Shown here: positions 48,701 through 61,709 of the stretch, in pieces | Position numbering within the stretch: position 1 is the first letter of the stretch | How the letters are laid out: each line of letters begins with the position of its first letter | Source: Paramacrobiotus metropolitanus | Taxonomy: Eukaryota; Tardigrada; Eutardigrada; Parachela; Macrobiotidae | Reading direction: 5' to 3' | NCBI RefSeq assembly: GCF_019649055.1 | Contig: NW_026570234.1 | Span: 1,364,001 to 1,428,000 of the forward strand | DNA length: 64,000 nt | Translations under genes and position numbers: made by a program | The notes under the pieces: generated by a model | Database searches by the model: none | Seen by the model: only the letters and a program-made list of their open reading frames with translations | What the model was told of the DNA's origin: nothing

Positions 48701-51700
48701 CATCTGAGCTCTTAGCGCATTAACTTATTAAGCATCAGGATTAATCATAAACAGTGTTGACTTACGTAAACGTGGTGCGCAGATCCACAAATCTGACGCC
48801 CGCTGCCGGATACATGCGATCATTCTCATAGCCGATTTGGTTAATTAAGTCCTGGAATGCCTTGGTATCGTAGCCCTCTACCATCAGCTCATTTTCATCC
48901 CCATCCAGCATGGAGAACACCGCCCGCTCCGAGGAGCTAACGGTGGACGGCGGCAGTGTGAGTCGTTCGGCGCATTTATTCATGCACTGCAGCACACTCT
49001 CCTCCTCGGTCTCGTTGACGAGCAGTGACAGCCCATCCAGATAGCCGTGCAGATATTGATCCATACGGCTCTGGGATCCTGTGGTAGTACGGGGAAAAAC
49101 AGAATGTGAGAAGCCGGTACATTATAACGGCGGTGGCTATTAGCATGATCAATGTGGCATGCCAACGCGGGTGCGCTGACAGGCCAGTTCGCCGCACTAA
49201 GAGCGCCATATATCAAGCGGGACATGAGAGGGATGGTAAACGAAAAAACATTAACAATTCTCCATATATACAAAACGCACGGGCTTCGGTAAACATGCAC
49301 AGGCTGTAAAACACTCCTTAATAGTTAATACAGCTGAATAAGGGAATCTACAGACGGCGACACAGTACAATGGAAACGATTTCTCCGAAGTCGAAGTAAG
49401 ACAAAAAACGCAATTCCAGTTTACCATTCTGAATTTTCAGTGTTTAATTTTTTGCCAACATTACGTCAGCTGACGCTTAATTATACTGCATATAATCGCC
49501 TATAACAAAAATTCGCTGTTGATGTACATTGGTACGGTTGGAAAAGCAAGCAATCAATAATCATATTATTTTATGAATTGTCGCAAAGGTCTCGTTATAA
49601 AACCAGGAGTGGCACGCGGCTATGTTAAGCTGAAAATTAAGTAAGTACTGTAATCACCAACCTTGCCAGCAGGCGCCGACGACGGTGGTAGTTTGTAGTC
49701 CTTTAATGGGATGCAGTGCCCAGTCGTCGATGATCTCCGTGGCCGAATCATCATCAAACTCCTTACCATCGATAAACAACTTCACATCCGGATATTTCAC
49801 CGAAATCTACCATCACACAAACACCAACACACCCATAAATTTCTTACATTAAGGGGCGTTAAATTTACGCAGCCGATGACGTTTCCTGTAATCAGCGTTA
49901 TATATTTACCGCATAATGATGCCATTCACCGGTGCACAGATAGTTATCCAGATTCCAGCGCCATTCCGCCGGCCGGAAGACGGTTGGTTGGTCACCGGCC
50001 CGCGGTTCGCGGCGCAGCAATAATGCCAGCCGGCAGTTGCGGATATACACGGCCACATGATGCCGTGACCTTTCCCGATCATCACTAATACATAGGACGT
50101 GCTCCTTGGCGAATTTATGATCGTAGGTGGTCCTGTTGACCGGTGCATCACGCTTCAACCATGTCGTGATGGTGAAAGAGCGATTGAAGTGATCGGGATT
50201 GAGTTTCTGGGAGGGTACCACAATGGCCGTGCTCGTCCCATCAAAGTACAGTACATTACTGCCGGGCAGGCTATTGTTGCGATCCATCTTCAGATTGCTG
50301 TCGGCCTGTGCCGTAATCGGATTGGGTAGCAGTTCAATTAGATTGGAATGCGGCTGGATGCGGGATGCGCATCGCTTGCGTTGGACCTGTTAAATAATAA
50401 TGCCCGAAAAATGTGATTGGTTATGAAAGATAGTGTGAAATGATTGTTCAAGCGCATGCGCTTTTTAATATCCGAATCAGCCGGGGAATGGCAGAGTAAA
50501 AGCAACACTGCCAGTGCCCGGTATGTGTATGTATATGCAATAGCTGCACACATTGAAAGTGTCTATAATGGATCGAGCGTGTTAGCTGCTAACCTGTAAC
50601 GGAAGTTGGTCCTCCCTGTCGCAACCCTTGCCAATATGATCATTCTTCAGTGTTACATGCGCGGTAATTTTCTCAATCTTGCTACAGCTTCCTGGCATGA
50701 TTGATGTTTCACACAAATCCAGCTGGGCGTTGGGATACAGTTTCAACATGGCCGTATCAGGAGCATAATCCACTCTCTGGGGATTCACTGCAACCACCAA
50801 GCACAGGCTGTAGCTCGTTATCAACTTTATGGTGGTTTTTCTAGTATGCACTCCAGAAATAATGCATACTATATGCTGGCGCAAAGATATCTATGTAAAT
50901 TTATAAGTTCAATGTTCAGACTGGGTTAATTCTAAATTCTGAACATAATTTCGTTGAACTGTGATTCCGTACGTCATCCTCAAAGTGGTTATACAACATT
51001 ACGAAATAAACAATATTTCTCAGTCTCCGAATTGGGCCACTATGGATAAATTCTTACATACTAATGAATAATACGTGCTCATATACAAAAACCATACACT
51101 ATCTAAAAAACTCGAAATTCAACATTTCTCAAAATTCCAAATTTCACGAAGGAAACACTAAATGTTTACATTTTTACGAAATTAGTTATGATTTTTTCTG
51201 CCACAGGTCCCCGTTTTACAAATATGCAGCAAGACAGTAGTGCATTCGTAACAGTCTGCGCAGATGAGGCAAAAAGGGAACAATTAAAGTATTCCGAACG
51301 ATTAAGTTCCCGTACATCTTAAAGTTCATCCAACCAAATACTGCTCCCCACTACCGACTACATGCCTCACTGACCTTTCCAGTGGGGCGTACAGACGGGG
51401 ATCACGTTGATGTTGACGGTGGCCGGATAGACCGATTTCTTCCCTGCCGCGTCATAGGCGATAATCGACAGGAAAAATTTGCGCTCCTGTGTATAGTTGA
51501 GCGGACGTAGGTTGCGAATCACTCCCGTATTGTCAATGGTGAAGGGGGAATTGATGGGGTCGGAGATCTCGTACTTGGCAATGCGGCTAAATTCTTCCGA
51601 GCAGTCCGCATCGAACGCTTCCACCTGCAGTATATTGTCCACCAAACGGCCCTCTTCCATTGTGGCTTCGTAGGCATTACGAGAAAATTTCGGCTCGAAT

Positions 51701-54700
51701 TCGTTGACGTCTTCCACTTTGACTTCCACCCGAGCACTGTAAGATGACTATATTTTAGATGTAATTTTAAATATATACAGTCGGATAATTATAGCAAGTT
51801 TTTTCGGGAATCCTGTCGGTTAATACGCGGATCATATGTCAACTGCATGGTGGGAAAATCACCAGCTGTTAAGGTTGCTTTGCTCAAAACACATTAATCT
51901 CATCGTAAACTGTGACCGATACCCGCTGGCATCGATTTGAAATCGATAACTGCATATATTCAAATCTCCAATATCCCGGATAAAAAAATGACTCTCAATG
52001 TAAAAAACTGTAAAATAGTATTGGAGTCCTTAAACTACCAAGAACGCGTTTATTTGAAGAAAATATGCTCACAATTTTGTAGATATGCAGGTATAAATGT
52101 AGTGCAAAAAGTGCGTATTGGTGTTGTTATTATTAGTGTTATACACAGCCTAATTCAGCCCAATCAGTTTGTTTTGCATGAGGGAATGCAGAACTATTTT
52201 CGCGATGTAACATTGACACCATAAAATAATCGTTTGCAGTCCTGCACAATTCAGCTGACCCCTCGGCGACTCAATTTTATGGGAAAATTACATGAAATTG
52301 CTTGGAAAACGTCAAGCGCCGCCTGACTGTCTGGCCATCCCAGAGGAGCTGTGCGTTCTCTCCTAAGGTGTTGACCCAATTTAAACAGCTAAAATCGCTG
52401 GAAAGACGCCGCTCGAATCAACACACGATGGCTTTCACCACATACACACTCAAATTAATCAAATGAAACCACCTTCAATTGCCAAACGCACTAACAATAC
52501 AAAATAATTAATGAAATGCTTGTTTATTCTCGACGACCTGCGTTTTACATTCCAGCCCACAGAAGGCGCGGAAATAACACTCAAAGGTCATCAGTCGCCA
52601 ACCTGAATACGACGCATTGAAATCGCGGCTGCACCTGTGTCGCATGATCACCTGAAGGTCACGTATATGATCTCATATTTCGTATCGATATCTCAAGTAA
52701 TTTTCGTATTAGCTTTCTGCTTCTTTCTAGATACCTCTCGGAGACGTCGCCGGCACAGCTGACCGCGACAATATCAAAGACATAGTCCATCTTGTGCTCG
52801 CAGTTGAGGGCTTTACTGGTCTCAATTATGGCTTCGTGTTTATTCTCCTTAGATGGACGGATGATGAAGGGCAGCGGCTCCGGTTCATCCTCCTCCTCCT
52901 CGTCATCATCCTCATCATTGTAGTCCTCATCGCTAGGCTGACTGCTGGTGCTGCTGCGCGACGAGACGGTGCTGCGGCTTGTGATCTCATCATCTTCCTC
53001 ACTATTCCCAGGTCGTGATGTTGTGTTGCTCAGTGCATCCGCTGCGGCAACGCGTACCGGCGGCACAATTTTATATTCGCAGACGTCATCCGCATCGGTC
53101 TGGCTGTCGGTGGCGGACGGTGCTAAGACGTAGATGCGCGGTTCCACCAGCAATTCCCGACTATTCTCTTTGATGTAGGCACGGTAGATATCGTGCGGCT
53201 CACTGGGGGAATCGACACTATACTGGGCGTAATACGTGTGAAAGTCCTTCCCGATGGCGAATTTGGGCACTGCAAGAAGAAACGACGGGCTGTTGTATTA
53301 TAGTGTGTGTATACGTATGTGTAAATAACATTTAGACAAAATCCCCGGCTTTATTAATCAGCTGGCGTCTGGTGCTAGCTGTGAAAACTCAAACAAATTG
53401 CCCCTTTTATTATTGTCTTTCGAGTGGCTACTGCGTAGTGAATGTCAACAGAAAAAAATATCACCAACTGCCTGTTTGAGCGCACTTAACCAGCGGGTAT
53501 AAATAACTCCCGCTGCTGCTGGAAAATCAGTAGGCAAATATTAACGATTGATGCCTTTCTGGGGCTAAGGCTCGCAATCTGAATATTTAAACGCCGTGAA
53601 ATGGATCAAGCTCCATGTGATCAATAGTCCTGCACACAAAGCCATGACGTGATTAGGTAACTACAGTATAAATTTTGTTAAATATGGAGTGGCAGACATA
53701 ATTCCACAAACTTGCAAATATTTTTTGTAATACTGACAGTCATAAGTCGTAACTGTATCATTGTCGTAAGTCGTAACTGTATCATCTACATTAAGTTTTC
53801 TGATTACAGTTTTGTTGACTATGACAAATAATGCCCGCGCATGCGTCATCTATACTGGTCATTTAGCAGCATTATTCATGTGCAGTCAAAAGCGTACTTC
53901 ATGAGCAGCCATGAATAAGCGTCTACTTGGTCGTGATGAGATCTGTGTTTAATCATGTTTATAGGCTGGAGCAAATCACTTGGATAACCAGCGTCAATCG
54001 ATAATAATATTTTCTTCCTAAATCTCCTTTCTGGATCAAGATGGCCGCAGTGCAGTGCAGGGAAAATGTTGTGCTCCGTGTGCCGGCCACTTGGTACCAA
54101 CGCTACGTTAAATAAGTAGTATTCTTTGTGCGTAGATGTAACCTAAACTCAAACATTTATTTGTTTATTTAAAACACTACATGCAGGATATACTGGCTTT
54201 CTACAGTTATGCAGTTGCATATGGAAGTAAGCAGGCTATCCTAATGTACACATGGCATTTTCCTCAGCGCATTTCTTTTCCCGGCCGGATGGAAATGTCT
54301 TATGCATGTGTACGTAGGCAGCAGCCTGAACAAAGCGAGTACAGCTCCGATATTCTAATTACAAAAATTGATTTTCTCCCGCTCATATTATCGATTAATA
54401 TCTATATCTTTTCCAACTCTCGTGTTTATTGTGTGGACTATCGAATCCACATGCCGGCATCCGCGCTCCATATTGAACCCGGCATATCTGCACGGGAAAA
54501 CAGACGTGTAACCAAGAGCTATGGATTTTCTTGATGAATCAGTTTTTTTCCCGAACGACATTCAAAAGGAACTCATTGGGCCGTGCATGCGCTTTTCTCC
54601 TGTTACAAATTTCTTCCCATGCACAGGACATCATCAGATTATCTGCACACGCGCTCTCAGTAGCTGCATGTTGGGATTGACAGAGTGGTAGGAAAAAATA

Positions 54701-55923
54701 GTCATCAAATCTTTTTTCCACACCTGTCGACAGCTGCGCTATACAGACAGACCATAAGGTTACCAAGATAGATATAAGATCGACTGCGTGTGTGCCCTTA
54801 GGGAAGAGGGAAATAAATTATTGACGAAAAAACGGCCAGCTGACGGGTCCATTTTGAAGGGAAAAGCAGATTTCCCATCGGGAAGAAATGTCACTGCCAA
54901 TATTCTGTTGCGCCGGCGACACATCAGGGCTACGGATGATTATTTGAGGCGTAAACAAGGTTTCGCTGCTAATCTAAACGGCGATGGCTTAACGCTAACG
55001 GACAGTGTTTATAAACCTAAGCCGGCAAATGGTCACCGTCCGCGTGCTGTTTCCACCGTTTTCGTGATGCGATTTCGTAAATCACCCTCATAATCACAAC
55101 AACGAAAATTCTTTGCCATAACTTAATGCGATTACGTAGCGCGGCGAAATATTGGATCGAATCAATTACATTATTAGTTGCAAATGAGCTAATTATAATT
55201 CCTGACCAGTGCAATACGCGTTTCATTTGCATAAACGAATTAGTATAGCTACAATAATCAATGCACAGCATCTGTGAAAATCAGAATTCCGCGTTTCTCA
55301 AATTAACCGAATGGTCAAAATCTGGGCCATATTCGAACATCAAAAAGACGGTTTTCAAATGCATTCTATATAACTATGTAGTATGTCTTATCGATGTGTA
55401 GATATTAGATCGCCGTAGATTAAAAAACAAAAAATAATAATCCTAATGCTAATTTTAAGCTAATGATTTCATGTAAGCATTTTCTTATCCTTTCGTAACA
55501 ATAACTTTCGTAACAATGCTTTCGTCGCTCTGTAGCTAAAAGTAGATTTAAACTGTGTAACTATACAACTAAGCAGCTTTTTTGTGAAAGGTTGTCTAAA
55601 TACAGCAAATATCGTATCCGCTGGATAAGCTGACGTTTAGATTCGCCCTATCTCCTACCGGAAACGATTACCATTTCAGTATTACAACAGCGAAAAAAAG
55701 CGTAGTTACCCAAATTATATCACCCAGCAAAAGAAGAAACACAATCGCATACTAATAAGGCAAGATACCGAGCGAACTCGGACATTAAACCAATTAATAC
55801 ACCCGTAAGGCTTTGTCAGCCGAACTTACCGCGTCCGTCACATTCTTGAGCGGCCAAAAACACTAATACGGCGCACAGCCCAACGGCTGCGTAGAGCTGG
55901 TACATTCTGCTACTCCATGCCAT
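45751..55923 (-). CDS. CLSTN: Calsyntenin (alcadein) type I membrane cadherin
   Basis: Eleven exons (minus, 5' to 3'): 55923-55830, 53269-52735, 51736-51375, 50787-50594, 50386-49910, 49806-49662, 49078-48766, 47955-47328, 47176-46939, 46830-46490 and 46050-45751. They join in phase to 1208 residues. Order: signal peptide (residues 1 to about 27), a first cadherin repeat with an acidic insertion (about 112-163), a second cadherin repeat (VEDVNEFEPKF to VIPVCTPHW), a LamG/LNS domain (VLYFDGTSTAIVV, TITTWLKRD, GEWHHYA, LFIDGK, VVGACWQ), a long calsyntenin-specific region, one membrane span near 998-1018, and a tail with two kinesin light-chain WDD motifs (MKWDDEG near 1094, LEWDD near 1202) and acidic/His stretches. 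In animals, calsyntenins act at synapses, link cargo to kinesin-1 and are cleaved extracellularly. The protein is longer than the human one (about 980) because of the insertion and the longer tail. Confidence 0.96.
53270..55829 (-). other. First intron of calsyntenin
   Basis: This 2.6-kb intron separates the signal-peptide exon from the first cadherin exon. It contains a two-copy 24-nt tandem repeat (near 53741-53788, core AAGTCGTAACTGTATCAT). On the opposite strand there are two open frames of about 100 codons (54181-54534 and 54788-55093) with no recognised motif and no splice context. Confidence 0.65.
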
Positions 55924-56480
55924 CCGATGTGCTTGAAAAAGGTATGGAAATTAAACAATGGAAAAAAATTTCTCGAGGAATGTTATATTTAAGGAGGAAT
56001 CTTACAGTGTTCTGGAATGTTCGCTATCCACGAAAACGGGACTCAAATGGAGATCTCCAAGCGTAATGTACCTGCTATGCGTATATGCCGGAATGGTGAC
56101 ACCGAGTGTGGAGCGGATCGATCAATATAGGCATGCTGTGCAGTGAAAGTACGCAACACCACGGCACGGCTTCATTATTTATGCACGTAGCCTATCTACA
56201 TTGTACACACTACTGTATACTTGAGATTGGTTCCTTTATAACGAACCCGCCCCAGATATTTGACGCGGTGGCACACTAGCGTGAGAAATACAAAGAAGAA
56301 CACGGGATAATCAATTCGCGGAAATCCTGAATACTCCAACAAATTGCTGTATTTCACGCGGAATGAATTTCTTACCTAAAGGAACGCTATCTCAAAAATA
56401 TTTTAGCCAAAGAAATTGTTAAAATCGCATCTGTTTTCTAGGCTGCTGTAGGGTAATGTATATGCAACCGAAAACACTGC

Positions 56481-56693
56481 ATGCACGCTGACTATCTGTA
56501 CAGCGATCCGGCAGTAAAACCTAACAATAAGGTATCGGAAAATGGAATCGTTGAAGCCATTAAAGATGCGCAATTCACGCTGCTCGGCGCTTTGCGTGGG
56601 AAGAGCTTTACATCATCGGCTCAGTTTATGTCTGGCAATACGGTGACTAATAATACAGAAAAAAATCTTTATGACCTGGCAGACTTGTCATAA
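56481..56693 (+). CDS. Possible small protein of 70 residues, unknown
   Basis: The frame starts at an ATG and stops at 56693. Its composition looks protein-like, with balanced charged and hydrophobic residues, an amphipathic segment (GIVEAIKDAQFTLLGALRG) and no low complexity. An in-frame stop lies about 9 codons upstream, so it is complete as it stands or is a last exon entered by splicing (a TTTTCTAG acceptor-like site is at about 56434-56441). It is divergent from calsyntenin, 560 bp from that start codon. No family is recognised. Confidence 0.35.
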   Translation: MHADYLYSDPAVKPNNKVSENGIVEAIKDAQFTLLGALRGKSFTSSAQFMSGNTVTNNTEKNLYDLADLS

Positions 56694-57375
56694 AAATGCA
56701 GACATCACGCATACATAAAAAATGCGAATTTATTCGAATATCCCGCTTTAATACTGTGCAGCATAAAAAGCAACACAACTAAATAACAGTAGTATACACT
56801 AGCTACCGATCGACTACGGAATTGTTTCTTCGCTCAAACAAGTACAGAGTATATACAATACTTCATTATGGGTATAAGTGCTTGACCATTAAATAGCCCC
56901 TTCACATAATTCCAAATTCAAAACCTCATTTAAACATTTCATCGTGTATCAACTACAGTATCAATAAGAATCAACAGAAGGGGGAGAGTTTCAGCAATTT
57001 CCGTCACTCTTCCCCTTCCGACCGCTGTGCATGCAGATGAGCTCAACGCTGAATTACAGTAGCCGGCAGAAACAGGCCAATGACCACTGCCAGCCACATA
57101 TATATCGGCGCATTTCTCGGCAAGGTTGTTTCGATCCCTCCGACCAGGCGGCATGAAAATAAGTACAGCAAACTAACCAGTAATCTGTTTAAAAAGTCGT
57201 TTATTTCTGGACACGACTGACTTGACGCATCATCTACAGAGGAGATCTCAATTTTTCAATCGCTTACTATCAGTTTAACAGCCATGAGACCCACTTGTAT
57301 GGCAATACGCCGATGCGACTGTCGATTTTGTGCTAGAATCCGGCAACGAGTAGTCTGTTCGTTTTCCCTTTCCTC

Positions 57376-57381
57376 TTTATT
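57376..57381 (-). terminator. Polyadenylation signal AATAAA for the UAP56 gene
   Basis: AATAAA on the minus strand lies about 235 nt downstream of the helicase stop codon, a normal 3' UTR length. No better signal is nearer. Confidence 0.45.
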
Positions 57382-57615
57382 AAGCTAAATTGGCAGATTA
57401 CAATAAAAAATGAAAAAAACCATTTACACAGCATAATGTCAAATACAACGCTATCGTCAGAGTAAATATATTGTAAAACAGATAAAAGCTTTGATACAAA
57501 ATTACCTTTAAGATTACATCAGATTAGAAAAAATCTAGTGGAGACAACGGGGAAAATCACAAAAAGCATGAGAAAGAAATTACCTTACCGAACCCCATTG
57601 AGCCCAGCAGAAAAC

Positions 57616-60127
57616 TCAGTTAGCAGAATCAATGCTATCCGGCGATGAAGATTCAGCCGCTTCTTCGCTGGTATACAGAGACGGGTCCAGTTGGTCAGGG
57701 AGCGCGGAAATATCCGTATCGTAACGATCCTGAATGTCATTCAGCTTCTGTGCATCTACATCGGAAGCAACAAAGGTCACAGCCAATCCGCACGTTCCGA
57801 AGCGTCCGGCCCGAGCAATGCGGTGCAGATACTGGTCCGGGTTCGTGGGGCAATCGTAATTAATCACCACATTCACTCTCTCAATATCCATACCTAGTCA
57901 AAGCGACAGTCAGAAATAAGAATTCTTACAAATATTTGAAAATCGTAAAAATCTGATTCAATAAAAATTTGATCAACAATTATTTATCCTACTGCTAAAG
58001 ACTACAAATGGTACAATATTTCATCACATTTTCGCACACTACGAGTACGTTTTATCGACTGACCAACCGTATTTTAAGAGCAAGGGAACCGCACAGTTTT
58101 GCTATTCAAACACGCATCGGTTTACTTCGATCGGACTACAAAACACAGCGATTTACCGCGCCCAAAAAGGTCCGTGGCCACCAGAATTCGCTTTCTGTAA
58201 TCCACAAACTGCTGGTAACGTGCCAAGCGTTCCTCCTGAGCCATTGCAGAGTGAATCATAATGACTTCCGTCATCTCCTCAGACAGGAGAGTTCCAAGTG
58301 TTGAAGCACGGGTAACGGTATTTACGAAAATAATCCTAGGAGAAATAAAACACAATTAAGCTGACAAAGTAGCATGACAAATGGGACATCAGACTGAAAC
58401 GTAGTGTATTTTAACGTACACCTGATTCCATTCAATAACGTCCAAGACATCCTTCAGCATTCGGTACTTCTTATCCTCGGTGACCTGCTTATAGTGCTGC
58501 ACGAGACGTTTGAGCACCAGTTTAGCAGGATCCTCGACCAGTACTTCAAACGCTTCCTGCAATCACATCGCAAAATATTATGGAAGACTGGAAGTAGTTC
58601 TGCATTAATGAGTCGACTATACAAACACAAAGCAACTATGGTTTATCGTCTGACTTCTACAGATGGTGGAAGTTCTTATTAGTGAAGATATACAGATAAT
58701 ACAGATTTTAAGTTTTAAGCACTCCAAGGATAGCAAAAACGCTATCCGGTATTTTTCTCACTGAGCTTATGTCTGTCTGCTGCGAGAAAGCGCTTGGAAC
58801 ACTCCCACTCAGTGTATGATACTTCTGCAACACATTTTAGCGCACCTTCGACAAATACTTTCGGCAATCCTGCAAAACCGCGGTCTGGTACGTGGCACTG
58901 AACATCATGACTTGCTTTTCGAACGGTGTCGCCAGGAAAATTTCGTGCACATCCGACTGCATGTCTAGCTGGCCCAGCACCTTATCGCATTCATCCACAA
59001 TAAAGTGCTTGATGTGCGACAGATTCAGCACGCGCTCACGGACCAGAGCCTTCAGGCGGCCCGGTGTGCCCAGAACGATGTGGACAGGGCCGGCGCGCAA
59101 ATTCTGTATGTCACCCAAAAGCGGTGTGCCGCCGTAGAAAAGGCCTATGCGGATTCCACGCAAATGTCGTCTGAAACGACGGTACTGAGCTGCGATTTGG
59201 TAGGCCAATTCACGCGTCGGTGCCAGCACCAAGACGGTCGGTTGGGTGGTGGCTTGCGGGTCGATCATTTGCAAGGTCGAAATAACGAACACCGCTGTAA
59301 CAGAAAATCGCATTAATATTACTCCTACACTATTGCTCCCTTACACTGCATACGCCGGCACATATAGCAAAAAATTCTTTTGCATTCCAAAACATCGTTT
59401 TTTTCGAAAAAAAAAATTTCGTCATAAAAATGAGTCATAAACCAGCACAAATGGGAAAAGCTCGAAATTTGAATAAATCAGAAATTATGGAAATTGATTA
59501 CGACAAGACGACCTACGTACTCGCGCATAAAAAAAAACTAATGCGAAATTAGAGGATATCAAATACGGAAACATCGGCGCAATACGATAAGAAATCACGG
59601 TTCTGTCGAAATAATAACAACGCTAATCCAACAGAGCAAACAGATACGAGCACGGTACTGTAAGTAATGCACATGACTTCTGTCTGACGTACCTGTTTTG
59701 CCCATGCCGGATTTAGCCTGACACAAAATATCCACACCCGACATCGCTTTGGGGATGCATTCCGCCTGTACTTCTGAAACATCAAAATCAACCTTCTATA
59801 AAATATGTTTGTAATATTACAATTAAGTCTGTTCTGTGTGCAGGGAGGACGCTCAGCAATTCGGAACTTACGGGACGGATGCTCGAAGCCCGCATCGAAG
59901 ATCCCCTTCAGGATTTCGGGTTTCAGTAACATGTCTCGGAAGCCAGCTGTGTGCAGGCTGACGTGACCGTGATAGGGCGTATGCATCACGACACGGTCTC
60001 CATCGTCCATGGGTTCTTGGTTCTGGTCAGCCTCCGCACTGCCATTACTGGTAACCTGTTCTTCCACTTCTTCCTCATAGTCCAGCAGTTCCGCCTCCCC
60101 GTGTCCATTTTGAACAGCTGCAGCCAT
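57616..60127 (-). CDS. DDX39B: DEAD-box RNA helicase UAP56 / DDX39 (mRNA splicing and export)
   Basis: Six exons (minus, 5' to 3'): 60127-59872, 59773-59693, 59294-58846, 58556-58420, 58335-58157 and 57893-57616, giving 459 residues. UAP56 is the ATPase of the TREX complex in the nucleus. It is needed for spliceosome assembly and for loading export adaptors on mRNA. Motifs in order: Q-motif region FEHPSQVQAECIP, Walker A AKSGMGKT (105-112), Ia APTREL, Ib TPGR, the UAP56-type motif II DECD (213-216) in place of DEAD, III SAT (245-247), [11 protein letters not shown] and [10 protein letters not shown] (391-398). The acidic N terminus ([10 protein letters not shown]) is the usual UAP56 start, and exon 1 carries the start codon. 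The C-terminal tail is Ser/Glu/Ala-rich and longer than that of human UAP56 (428 residues). Transcribed away from the tRNA gene. Confidence 0.97.
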
Positions 60128-61071
60128 TGTAAATAGGAAGGCAAAATAACATCAGCTCAAAAGCAACAGGTTTACAAAATGCTAGGATCTGAGTGCTATA
60201 AACTTATACAAATGCACACACAGGTGACACAGCGGTGAAAGTGAAACTCATATTTTTACGCTGTCAGGAGCAACACAAAACAGCAGTGAGCGCAGCGCAT
60301 CACACGAACTGGGCAATGAATATTTTGGTCCTATCCAGCAATGTGGTCATATCCTCCGTACGTGCTGTGCGGTACGTAGTACGTACACACTACGATAATT
60401 ACAATACGCGAAGTACAGGTAGTAGTATGAAAGTGTATGACGTAGTGCGGTTTGTAACCGTTTGTTACCAGTATATTTATTGATAACGTTTTCGCAACAG
60501 CGCATTGGTAAGTGATCATTGACCACTGGTTTTCGTTGTAGAAACTTCACGGATACAACCAAATCGCCAGCTCGCAATCAGGTACAATTGGTAATTTACC
60601 AATTACTAATTTTCTCGTGTGTATACGGATACGAAGAATTGTTCTGGAGGCGACAAGGATTCGAACTGTTCCACGCACTTAATTATGCAATTTTAAGTGT
60701 CTGAAAAGGAGGCGCAAGTTCACCGATCGAAGAAAAAGCTAAAAAATTTTATGATTTTTATGCAACTTCCCTTTTCGATAGTATAGGGAGAAAGGTAAGT
60801 ATTGGAAGTATCCATTATATAGTTATTTCAACTTATTTGACGTTGCCGGAGTATGCTTAAAAGCCACCGATTAGAAGCGAAGACCAATAACATTACCCTA
60901 GTCTCTGCATCTACAATTAAGGCTTAGAAAAAAATTATTAGGATGGCATTGTGTAAGTTTAAATACTTACTCAAAATGGAGAAAATTTAAGTACTACATT
61001 AAGTCGTCGCGCTGATTCCTGTAAATCATGACCTTTTACTCATTTGGTAAAGCGTTGCGAAAATAAATCGC

Positions 61072-61192
61072 GGCAGTCTTGTAGCCATGGCACAGTACAT
61101 CAGAATCGAAAGAAGTTTTTACAGCTTACAACTTGTAAAGACTTAACTGTAAAGACTTCTTTCGATTCTCGTGTACCATGGCTACAACTGCC
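61072..61192. repeat. Long imperfect inverted repeat (about 45-bp arms)
   Basis: The left arm (61072-61121) begins GGCAGTCTTGTAGCCATGG and contains AGAATCGAAAGAAG. The right arm (61150-61192) is its reverse complement with a few mismatches and small bulges (CTTCTTTCGATTCT, CCATGGCTACAACTGCC). A loop of about 28 nt separates them. The whole would fold as a stem of about 120 nt. It could be a MITE-like fold-back element or a hairpin RNA precursor. Confidence 0.8.
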
Positions 61193-61301
61193 TCAAATGT
61201 AATTAACCGGCATTAAGAGTTTTTCCGAGTGACGGAAAGCGACTCGACTCATAGAACGCTATTACTGGCCAATTTTAACCACCTCCTGTTAGTAGTGAAG
61301 C

Positions 61302-61380
61302 TTCTTAATCACTACCAATTAAGAAATTTCCGATTCGCAAAATTCGCGAATTTTCTCGATCGGACCGATTAACAGTCCGA
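61302..61380. repeat. Cluster of short perfect palindromes
   Basis: TTCTTAAT/ATTAAGAA (61302-61325, 8-nt loop), AAAATTCGCGAATTTT (61339-61354, no loop) and TCGGAC/GTCCGA (about 61360-61380) follow one another. A further CTCGAG-centred and ATCGGAAATCGG-type repetitive stretch continues to about 61440. The cluster directly follows the long inverted repeat. Confidence 0.7.
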
Positions 61381-61709
61381 TGAACAAGTTCAGCGATTAC
61401 GAAATTTCTCGAGGAACTGCATTAATCGGAAATCGGAATCGCTCAGGATTGCTTAGCGCACTACCATATTTATGTGCTATCGGCAGTAAACATTTGCTGG
61501 TTGATTACTGTACACTGCACACGCCACACGGAAAGTAAAACTGAAAAATTAAAATTAAATAGAGTAGTACTAGTGCCAAGTGCCAACGTTTCTGCCCTTT
61601 ACCAGTTAGCTCGTTTATGATCACCCGCCCTTGCACGAAGCTGTTACGTTATTAACAGCAAAAAGTTTTGCTGCCCGACCCGGTAGTCAAATGTAACATT
61701 CATACTCAA

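Larger units (their letters stand above)
55924..57615. other. Intergenic region between calsyntenin and UAP56
   Basis: This holds the calsyntenin promoter (left), a possible small plus-strand gene at 56481-56693 and the UAP56 3' UTR (right). A polyadenylation signal on the minus strand lies at 57376-57381. Confidence 0.55.
60128..61709. other. Intergenic region with a palindrome-rich patch
   Basis: The left end should hold the UAP56 promoter. No protein gene is recognised. From about 61072 to 61450 there is a dense group of inverted repeats (listed separately) ending 260 bp before the tRNA gene. Confidence 0.6.

Noticed and set aside
54181-54534. A 117-codon plus-strand frame within calsyntenin intron 1
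   Set aside because: There is no recognised similarity, the composition is irregular, and it has no exon partners. It is kept only as a remark under the intron.
54788-55093. A 101-codon plus-strand frame within calsyntenin intron 1
   Set aside because: It starts at GTG rather than ATG and has no motif. It could be an old element remnant, but the support is too weak to list as a gene.
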